Source: Distichodus sexfasciatus
Lineage: Eukaryota; Chordata; Actinopteri; Characiformes; Distichodontidae
Length of the DNA stretch: 64,000 nucleotides
Assembly: GCA_032718565.1 (NCBI GenBank)
Contig: JAVGVS010000011.1
Span: 5,466,869 to 5,530,868 of the forward strand
Direction of reading: 5' to 3'
Positions within the stretch are counted from its first letter, which is position 1. Each line of letters begins with the position of its first letter. Below the pieces are notes generated by a model, which was given only the letters and a program-made list of their open reading frames with translations, was not told the origin of the DNA and did no database searches. Shown here one piece after another: positions 56,621 through 64,000 of the stretch. Made by a program: the position numbers and the translations under genes.

Positions 56621-56698
56621 CTGGAAGGGAGTTTGCCCACGGTAGTTCTTGACGTTCTTGCAAGCTCCTCGTACCAGCAAAACTCTGGCACAATTCTC
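56621..56698 (-). CDS. shank2: shank2 exon, ankyrin repeat 5 to 6 junction
   Basis: This 78-bp exon (26 codons, phase 0 to 0) encodes ENCARVLLVRGACKNVKNYR followed by GQTPFQ. It completes one ankyrin repeat (CARVLLVRGA) and begins the last with GQTPFQ. Mammalian SHANK2 has DSCARVLLFRGGNKELKNYNSQTPFQ at this place, so this copy is divergent but clearly homologous. The acceptor has a good pyrimidine tract (TTCCCCTTTGAAG) and the donor is CAG|GTACGC. It lies alone between introns of about 5.0 and 5.8 kb. Confidence 0.95.
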
Positions 56699-57185
56699 CT
56701 TCAAAGGGGAAAAAAGAAAATATGTTTTAAAAGAATTCACCCCTGGCTAAAAGCATCCACTCAACTCATCCACCCACTCATCTTTTTCCTCCCTCCCTCC
56801 TCATTCCAGCTTATTCTGCTGTGTTCTATTCTGTTTCACACAAATATAGACCAACACACACAACAAACAACATTTTGAAGGCTACGATACAAACCGAGAG
56901 AGATCTTCCGAAAAACATCAACCGCGTAAAAAGAGCCCAGAAATGAGTAAAAGCAAGCTGAGCAGTGAAGAAGATGGAAATGATCTTCGCCCTTTTAAAA
57001 TAGACTCACCCTGTTTCAACAGACTGCTGCAGGAACGAGTGACAGACTTCAGCTTTCTGGCCTCCAACACAAGTGTGAAGCTTTGGCGAAAGTCAACACC
57101 CAAAATCAAAATCAGAATTACAGTGAGGAGAGAAGGGGAGTTTCTGCAGTGCCGTGTGTCTATGGATGTGTGTTTGTGTGTGTTG

Positions 57186-57217
<32 letters not shown>
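57186..57217. repeat. (GA)n microsatellite
   Basis: GAGAGAGAGA runs with one AAAG interruption. Confidence 0.85.
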
Positions 57218-58689
57218 TGGCATTGCAGCGCTCTCCAGCCCACTCTAGCCAGTTGGATTCAGGAGCCCACCCACGGAATGCCTCACCACAAAACCAACAC
57301 ACAACACACACACTCGCACGCGCACACACACACACTCACACACCTCCATCGCACTTCCCTCCTACCTTCCTGCTAATACTAGTCTCACTGCTACTGTCGA
57401 CAGCCCTTACATGAAGAATCATTTCACGTGTAGCAGTGGATTTTGTTTCCCTACGTGGGGGATTATCATCTTCATCGCCTGGTGCCTTTCCAGCTCCTTG
57501 TTGACATGGCGACAGGGAGTCGCGATACTGCCGTTGTAAACAAAAGCAACGTTCATAAACTAATAAATTACCACTTTATGACGGAAATGATTAGCTTTCA
57601 AGGCCGCAGCACACATCTGGAGCAGCCCTTTGGTGGGTCGCAAAAGGACCAATCAACACAAACATTTAGGAAAGTAACTGCCCTACTGGTTAGGCTGAAG
57701 GCAAACCTAATTTCATATCAATGAACAATGATATAACGTCTGCCGATATCACAAACTATGACTACTATTCAGGAGCCAGCAATCGAAATGAGACAATAAT
57801 ATGTGCTGATTTAATACAATCACTTCCCTTCATATCAAATTATAAAAAGCAAGATATAATTTGACCGTTTCATTCCTGAGCTCAACCAAACATTGAAAAC
57901 AATAACAATCTTCTCAATCTTTAATAAAGCAGATCTTCTGTTCAACATAAAGTAGGCTAAATCATACAATGTCCGATTAAAGTTGTCACTGATCATTGAA
58001 TCGATGCATCAGTGTAGGTCAATGTATCGTAACAGCTGTAACTGAGAGCTGTACAGGCTTCATACTGAAAAGTACGGGTGTAATAATACATCAAATTACG
58101 TTGATTCAAAGATCAACAAGCCCATAGCATTGATCTTAAATGAAAACATAAGACAGACATCATGTCACCTGTATATCCAGAGCAGATGAACTGGTCTCGG
58201 ATCAGATATTACTCCTAATCATACTCAGTGCACAGCTGATCCAGACACCAGAGCAGGCCATATGCCGGGATGGAAACACATCAGAGTAAAGGCTCTGCCA
58301 GGTTTTCCATCCACCTGTTCGCTTAAAAAGGTCTCTAGAACAGTAACACTGTCTGAGCTCATGTGAAGGCCTCTCTCTGATTGTGTTTCTAATTGAAACC
58401 AGACTTATTAACATTCTTTACCAAACATTAAGATTCTTTTTTCTTTAACCCTTTCATGCATGAATTAAGGATGGTTCCCTACAATATGAACTTACTTTCA
58501 GTGGTTGCACAGTCAAAGAAAGAGCGGTTCAGGATACAATTTACTGCATGTTGTACCTGTATAACTATGCATGTGACAAATAAAGAATCTTACATCTTGA
58601 ATCTACACAAGTTGATGCTCTGTCTGAAAGAGTTCCAGCAGAAGTAAATCCCATTGTATTTTCAATGATCGTCTGTGTTGTTAAGAAGT

Positions 58690-58960
58690 TGGCAATGCAA
58701 CTTACTTTACTTTTTTCCAGTAGCTTATCGGTAGTGAAGCTACATTAAAAATGCTGTAGCTGTAAAAGTAACAAATAGTGAGGTAAAATGGCAAAACGCT
58801 ACATTTTTGCAAAAACACCAAGTGCCTTCTGAAAGGTACTACTATGTCCATGTGGTATCACAAGGTGCTCTTGGCAGTTACTAAATGGAGTTGAAGGATG
58901 GAGTCCATCTTGGTGAAGATGGAATCTGTGGCCGTGCTTAAATTAGCTGCTTTTCCTTCT
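58690..58960 (-). mobile_element. hAT-like MITE fragment
   Basis: Reverse copy: CCAGTAGCTTATCGGTAGTG then GATGGAGTCCATCTTGGTGA, complementary to the inner segment of the 54050 copy. Confidence 0.55.
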
Positions 58961-59776
58961 GTAGCCTGGGATAACAGCATAGGAACTGTAGATATTTACT
59001 GAAAAATTGGACAATAATGCAAATTTCAAAATAAGGATGACTGATTAATAATCCATTCTACCACAGCACTAGCAGGTTCATCTGCCAGTCTTTGTTTATC
59101 AAAACAATGTATTACAACTTGTTATTACCCTTATAAAAATATACTGTGTGCCATAAAGAGATTTCTTTTCTTGCACTGTCTTTAATCCTTGCTTGAAATG
59201 ACAACAATGGAAAATTATATAGATTTTTATCATCAGTAGACAAATAACCTGTCAGTCAAGTTTAAAAGTTCAACAAATCTGGTTCATAGTTTCTATTTTC
59301 TGAGGCTGGATTTGAACACCCTTGATCCGTAAAATATTCCGACCCTAAAACCGCAACTCTTACTGGACTGGCTTCTCGTGGCCAGTCCAGCTACAGCTGT
59401 GGTTTTAGAGTTCACATAATGAGTAAACAGAGAATAGCATCAGGTTTATAGAGAAGAAGAGAGTTGAAGCCAAGCTGAAGCCATAAATCCCCTGCAGAGG
59501 ACACAAAAGGATGTCTTGCTCTCTCTCTCTCTCTCTCTCTCTCCGTCTGGCCGCTTTTAAACCGTGAAAACTAACAAGCTGTCACGAGCTCATAAACAAC
59601 ACCAGTGCTAAAGCTAATATTCAGTGAACCCATTCATCAAATTAATGCTAATACTATTTTACAGATGAAACCAGCACCCTAGTATTAAACCAAACCATTT
59701 GCCAGGTAATATTTACGTCGTTTCATGAATTAACCATAGAGTCCATGTCAGGGAGGACACATGGATTTGTAAATTC

Positions 59777-59929
59777 AGTCATTCATTCATTGCCTGAACC
59801 ACTTAATCTCAACTGAGGTTGCGGGGGGACCAAAGCCTATCCCGGGAACTTGCGGACGGAAGGCGGGGAACAACCCTGGGCAGGTGCCAACACACCGCAA
59901 GGCACACACTCACACAATCACACACAATT
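59777..59929 (-). mobile_element. tRNA-derived SINE, family 2, 5'-truncated
   Basis: Reverse copy of the 3' half only, from the tail AGTCATTCATTCATTGCCTG through AAGCCTATCCCGGGAACTTG to ACACAATCACACACAATT. It is typical of incomplete retroposition. Confidence 0.85.
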
Positions 59930-61237
59930 AGCTTTCAATAAAAATCTGTGTTTCACTTTCACAGAGTTTCTGCAGGGTGCCTCATGCTGGTGTCACAGGC
60001 ATTACTCTGAAACAGCTGAACGAGTTATAATCTACATACATGCACCTATTCAATTTTACCATAATGTGCTAATGTACAGTTACTGTTTAGAGCATAAATT
60101 TCAATTTAGGAAAATATTATCCCATATATTTTAACCTTTAGATTCAGTTTTTGGAAAGGTTTCTTAACCTCTCAATATCTAAATTTCTATTTTCATTTGC
60201 ACAGACTTAGGAATGATCAGGCTACTTGTATGACTACATATGTGACAAAAAAAATCTTAAAACATAAAGTAGCTAAAAGTGTCCTCCCCCCACTTCATAC
60301 TAATTAGCCTGTCTAAGATATCAAAGTATTTTTAAATAACAAAGCAATGGACCCAGCAAAGACACGTTAACCAGAGATCTTCTCTGACATCTCACACATT
60401 GCTACACAATCCTTAAAAGAGCTTTCAACAGCTTGAGTGCAGAAAGTTGACCCATGACCTCACTACCCATTACACAATAATGCAGCATATAAAGGTGGTG
60501 TAGTTTTGAATGGAGCACATGGAACATTCCTGTTAAGGAAGTGTATAGGGCTGGTAATACACTATCAGACCAAGTGCTTCAGACCAATATGAGCGTAACC
60601 CCGATGCTGCATCACCTCGCCCTCCTGCTTCCTGAGGCCCCAGAGACAGATATATTAAGCTGAAGGTTCCCTGTGCGGATTTGGTACAGTCTATAAGCAC
60701 TCTGCTTTAATGAGGCAATATTGCCCTTCACTTTAGCTTCTGCCCCCAAGGTCACTCACGTATTTCCCCAAACTGGGATGAAACCATTAAAAAGCCCAAA
60801 AGATTGTGTTTTACGGTTATTACAACAAACAGGCACTTGGCAGCTAGAGAAAATGACTGTGACCTTTGTGTATAAAGGGTTAAAAGAGGGTCTGTAAGAA
60901 TTTGTTATGATAAGACAGTGGGAAGCTATAGGAAGCTTTTAAGAAATAAAAAAAAAGTTTTTCCTGTTTATCTGGCTCTATCCAAGACCCCAGGGAGATT
61001 GGGCTTCACTCACCAACCGGTCTTTGAAGAAACTTATTCTTAAAACCTAAATCTTTCACAAAGATTTAGACATTCACTAGTGTCTTTTTCTTTTTACATT
61101 GGTTTACAGTCAAGAACAGAATCTACAAGCAGAAAAGTACTCTAAGATAAATTTATTGCATGCATGTTGGTGCAAAATACAAGGGTTACTGTTTTTACTT
61201 TGTTATTGAATTTTCCTCAGTTCTACAGATATTTATG

Positions 61238-61578
61238 CATTCATTCAATATCCAAACCAACCAGGGTCATGGGGGACCGGAGCCTATCCCGGGAACTATG
61301 GCCGCAAGGCGGTGACCAACCCTGGGCAAGCACCAACACGCTGCAGGGCACACAAACACTCATGCAATCACACCTTACCTGGTCAATTTAGAGTCACCAA
61401 TTAACCAATATTGCATGCTTTTGGGCTGTGGGAAAAAACCAGAGCACATGGTGGAAATCCACGCAAACACAGGGAGATCATGCCAACTCCAGACAGTAAG
61501 GCCCTGACCCGGGGATTGAACCCAGAACCTTCTCGCCGTGAGGCAGCAGCGCTAACCACAGCACCACCATGCCGCCCC
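61238..61578 (-). mobile_element. tRNA-derived SINE, family 2, full length
   Basis: Reverse copy from the tail GCATTCATTCAATATCC to the tRNA-like head (GGGATTGAACCCAGAACC, then CGCTAACCACAGCACCACCA-TGCCGCCC). It lies about 100 bp from an ankyrin exon donor. Confidence 0.9.
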
Positions 61579-61680
61579 TCTATAGTTATTTAATATTATA
61601 CTATTTAAATGTAACAACTTTCTTAAGAACAAATGTAATATTTTTTATGTTTTTTGTGTCAGTAAAGAAAGTCTGCTCAC

Positions 61681-61797
61681 CTGCTTGTAGAGGGCACAGA
61701 TATGCAGGGCTGTATTCCCAGATGCATTTTGGACATGCATGTCAGCGCCATAAAACAGGAGGTGCTCCAAGTGCTGGACGTGACCATATCGGCAAGC
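61681..61797 (-). CDS. shank2: shank2 exon, ankyrin repeats 4 and 5
   Basis: This 117-bp exon (39 codons, phase 0 to 0) reads ACRYGHVQHLEHLLFYGADM, then HVQNASGNTALHICALYKQ. It completes the ankyrin repeat opened by GWHEVHQ and starts the following one with GNTALHICA. ACRYGHVQHLEHLLFYGAD is essentially invariant in vertebrate SHANK proteins. The acceptor is AACACAG and the donor CAG|GTGAGC is strong. The intron just upstream ends in a GT-rich stretch that serves as the pyrimidine-poor approach to the acceptor. A tRNA-derived SINE (61238-61578) lies only about 100 bp beyond the donor. Confidence 0.97.
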
Positions 61798-62484
61798 CTG
61801 TGTTTCGTCCACACATACACACACAAAGGAGAAACACTGAGAAAAACATTGTCTTAGTAAAACTATGTAAATTATTTTGACCTTACACTGGATGCATGCA
61901 AATATGTGCAACCAGCTTTACAATATCCTAAAAGACATTTTTTACCGAAGTCTTACAGACGAGTTACAAACATCAGCATTTATCTTTTGAATTCTGTGCA
62001 GTCCTACACCTCACCACTAGATGTCACTGTGCAGCAAGAGTGGTCTGGCTTCATAATTAATCAGGTTTTATGAGACAGAGAGCATTTGAATTTGAGTTAA
62101 TCAAGGGTATGATGTCATGTCAAATTACTGACCAACGTTTTGCTATACAGCCATGTGAATTCCATTACAGACTTGGTAATAAAAAGGGGTACAAAGTTTA
62201 ATGTGAACAGGCAGGAGGGAAAACCTGGCAGGACTTTAACTTGCTGAAGCCAGATTCACACTTCTGCTCATTATCATTTAGCAATATTATTTTTGCAGCA
62301 GGTCCAACTGCATATTATATTAGCTGATGGTGGCCCAATCAGTTGTAACTATAAATTCAGCACAAACATCTACTAAAATGCTTATAATTACTTCTTCCAG
62401 AGCCCAGTCAAATATTCAGCTTCTCCACCCTTCCTGGAATGTTCACACAAACTCCCAACAAAGAGAGAGGAGTGAAACTGGCAC
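61798..62484. other. short intron between ankyrin exons
   Basis: 687 bp, AT-rich, with no recognised repeat or gene. Confidence 0.8.
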
Positions 62485-62652
62485 CTGGTGAACTTCATGC
62501 CAGCCATTCTCATCGTGGCAGGCTACAGAGGCGTGGGCACGGAGCAGGAGCTCGCAGCAACTGGGGTCACCACCGACCGTCACAGTGTGGTAGAGTGGCG
62601 TGAGGCCTTGGCGGTCCTTATAATCTGGAGATGCACCAAGTTCCAGCATTGC
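62485..62652 (-). CDS. shank2: shank2 exon, ankyrin repeats 2 to 4
   Basis: This 168-bp exon is exactly 56 codons, phase 0 to phase 0. It reads AMLELGASPDYKDRQGLTPL, then YHTVTVGGDPSCCELLLRAH, then ASVACHDENGWHEVHQ. It finishes one ankyrin repeat (LELGASPDYKD), encodes a complete one beginning GLTPLYH, and opens the next with GWHEVHQ. The paired Cys in SCCELLL and the loop DENGWHE are hallmark SHANK positions. The acceptor is CCTCTAG and the donor is CAG|GTGCCA, which is weaker than average but conserved in position, because the next exon starts with the expected ACRYGH. No frame damage is seen. Confidence 0.97.
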
Positions 62653-63282
62653 CTAGAGGAAGAGAACTAACAAATCAATGTTAAAGGTCCATAACTCTTT
62701 TCTAGACACCCAAGGAGACTATGGGCCTCTTTCACCAATATTTTCTTAAGGTTTCTTGGGACATTTAAATAGCATAATATAATACACTGTACAACAGAAG
62801 AACCTCAGTGAGTTAATGTTTTGCACAAACATAAATGCAAAAAACTTTGCATAAGAATGTTCTTCAGCATTTCAAGTGAAGTTAAGAGCGCACACTGTCA
62901 AAGATCCACAAATCAATCAAATGTCTTTCAGAAGATGTGGAACAGAGCTTAGGAGCAGAACCTGAGTAATGGGAAAAGAAGAGATGGAATCGCAACATTA
63001 AGAGGGTGGTGGTCTAGTGGTAAGATCATCACCTTTGGACCAAGAAGCTGTTGGTACCACATTGCCACCACTGGGTCCCTAAGCAATACCCTTAACCCCT
63101 AGGTGCTCTGAGAAGACCATCATTGTAATTAGGAGGCTTAGTCTGCTAAAAAGGGAGGTGTCATTTCAATTTTTCCCTTCAGCAAATTTAGCAGTACGAA
63201 AACTCATAAGAAACAACAGACGTCTCAAAAATCCACTGAAACAGATGCATAGTTTGTACAGTTATGCATAGGCTGTGTTTAC
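62653..63282. other. short intron between ankyrin exons
   Basis: 630 bp. It contains a short GCCTCTTTCACCAATATTTT repeat near 62725 and a degraded tRNA-like SINE at about 63002-63170. Confidence 0.75.
63002..63170 (+). mobile_element. degraded tRNA-like SINE (third type)
   Basis: GGTGGTGGTCTAGTGGTAAG resembles a tRNA box A. AAGAAGCTGTTGGTACCACA, TAAGCAATACCCTTAACCCC and TAGGTGCTC resemble the body of DANA-like fish SINEs. Distinct from families 1 and 2. Confidence 0.45.
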
Positions 63283-63434
63283 CTTCAGAGCGGTCTGGTT
63301 TTTGGTCCGGACGGCTTTGTGTAGTGCCGTCATCCCATCTTGAGAGCGGAAGTCCATGTGGGCGCCTCCGTTCTTCAGTGCTGTGATGATTTCCACCACG
63401 TTGTCTAGGTGGACTGCCAGGGTCAGAGGGGTCT
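63283..63434 (-). CDS. shank2: shank2 exon, ankyrin repeat 1 and start of repeat 2
   Basis: This is the first shank2 exon in the window (152 bp). It is entered after one base of a split Glu codon (phase 1) and ends in phase 0 with Lys. The translation reads ETPLTLAVHLDNVVEIITAL, continues with KNGGAHMDFRSQ, and goes into the next repeat with DGMTALHKAVRTKNQTALK. The TPLTLA and TALHKA motifs are classic ankyrin helix starts, and the sequence is nearly colinear with mammalian SHANK ankyrin repeats. The acceptor is TTTGGTAG and the donor is AAG|GTAAAC. In the family this block forms a protein-interaction module with the preceding SPN domain, which is encoded outside the window. The frame joins directly to the exon at 62652. 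Confidence 0.96.
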
Positions 63435-64000
63435 CTACCAAACAAGAATATCACATACATTAAAAGCAGCATTAAAATGCAGTGTTAGAAAATATATGAA
63501 AACACTAGCAAAGAGACATATTAGAGCATTATAAAACAGTGATGAGAAAGCTGTGTGTGCAAATAGCAAGTCTCTTACTACCATAAACATAACACTATAA
63601 ACAAAATGGCACTCAGCTTTTATTAACAACATAATAACGTACAGTGACAAGGATAATTAGGCCAGCTTTTCAGAAAATATTGGCTTACTGAAAGCGGAAC
63701 GAAACATTGCACTTTCGTCCTGCTCGGCTTGTTTTTCAGGAGAAAAGGATTTATGCATATCTGCTGTGACCTCACATGGAATTGAAAATAACAACCTGCT
63801 CGAAGGTTGTGTAACGGCCGAGCCACGGATGGCAAGGACACGGCTCCTTTAGAGAGCTTGACAGCAACTCTAATGGAACATTAAATGAGTCCATCAGAAG
63901 CCCAGCTGACGGCCTGGCATAGTGTCGGGGTATCAAGTTGACATCTTTGAGCTGGAGTTGTGTGTGAGAGCTGCCCAAGATGCTGACAGCAGAACCAAGA
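63435..64000. other. intron upstream of the first ankyrin exon (incomplete)
   Basis: 566 bp continuing beyond the window. No upstream shank2 exon is recognised, and frames at 63772-63978 lack homology or splice support. Confidence 0.7.

Larger units (their letters stand above)
56699..61680. other. 5.0-kb intron between ankyrin exons
   Basis: Contains GA and CA repeats around 57180-57345, MITE-like sequence near 57985-58150, a hAT-like fragment at 58690-58960, a CT run at 59518-59542 and two reverse family 2 SINEs (59777-59929, 61238-61578). No further exon is recognised. Confidence 0.8.
6702..63434 (-). other. shank2: shank2 gene, internal part (11 exons of the long form)
   Basis: This is the part of shank2 present in the window. 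Shank2 (ProSAP1) is a scaffold of the excitatory postsynaptic density; in the family, ankyrin repeats, SH3, PDZ, a long proline-rich region and a SAM domain link receptors and GKAP/Homer complexes to actin. Eleven exons were found by translation. All have canonical AG acceptors and GT donors, and their phases agree through the whole series, giving 1502 coding bases without a stop. The window contains six ankyrin repeats, a Ser/Arg/Pro-rich linker, the SH3 domain and the first half of PDZ. The N-terminal exons lie above 64000; the second PDZ half, proline-rich region and SAM domain lie below position 1. The PDZ sequence matches SHANK2 rather than SHANK1 or SHANK3 as remembered. A teleost duplicate (shank2a or shank2b) is expected, but which one cannot be told. 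Confidence 0.93.

Noticed and set aside
1..64000. CRISPR array, prophage, operon or other prokaryotic system
   Set aside because: The direct repeats seen are microsatellites, SINEs and transposon ends; the coding content is spliced vertebrate exons.

Overview
The window is teleost nuclear DNA carrying the middle of one large gene, shank2, on the minus strand. The organism call rests on split vertebrate-type exons with GT-AG borders, many CA/GT microsatellites, tRNA-derived SINEs, and Tc1/mariner and hAT-type repeats typical of ray-finned fish. The SINE mix may suggest an ostariophysan, but I cannot name the species or decide between the shank2a and shank2b duplicates. There are no bacterial-type genes, operons or CRISPR arrays, and I recognise no complete independent second gene.

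Shank2 is a postsynaptic density scaffold. Eleven exons were located by translation, splice borders and phase. In transcription order they are: 63434-63283, 62652-62485, 61797-61681, 56698-56621 and 50830-50764 (six ankyrin repeats); 36494-36137 (Ser/Pro/Arg-rich linker); 24253-24096 and 23464-23351 (SH3); 13286-13205 (linker); 9344-9262 and 6826-6702 (first half of the PDZ domain). All phases agree, and they join into one open frame of 1502 coding bases (about 500 residues). Exons before the ankyrin block and after the first PDZ half lie outside the window. The paralogue call rests on the PDZ half (VIDEKTVVLQKKDNEG, SVDEGGVAWQAGLRTGDF). It matches SHANK2 rather than SHANK1 (which has LLQKKDSEG and WRAGLRMGD) or SHANK3 (which has VAVLQKRDHEG), as I recall those proteins.

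The most informative result is that shank2 has several starts here. Besides the long ankyrin form, a 34-base coding start at 42292-42259 (MKSILSALKKE) has the phase needed to splice to the exon at 36494. It corresponds to the mammalian ankyrin-less SHANK2 start. The PDZ exon also extends upstream to an ATG at 9418 in a CpG-rich block, encoding an N-terminus ending NGRYARNFLHSDC. It corresponds to the short CortBP1/ProSAP1-type start that lacks ankyrin and SH3. A fourth, unproven start or cassette exon lies at 17581-17528. The gene could therefore produce nested scaffolds: Ank-SH3-PDZ, SH3-PDZ and PDZ only.

The remainder is intron. It holds at least 12 copies of one tRNA-derived SINE and 5 of a second, a 5S-rRNA-derived SINE, two deleted Tc1/mariner elements, a hAT-type MITE with a perfect 8-bp target duplication, a TTAA-flanked foldback element, a MITE with a 5-bp duplication, fragments of another hAT-like family, a degenerate minisatellite (25.2-25.6 kb), and long polypyrimidine/polypurine tracts (2.7-3.1, 42.5-43.1 and 52.3-53.3 kb). 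Most other open frames are chance or low-complexity translations.
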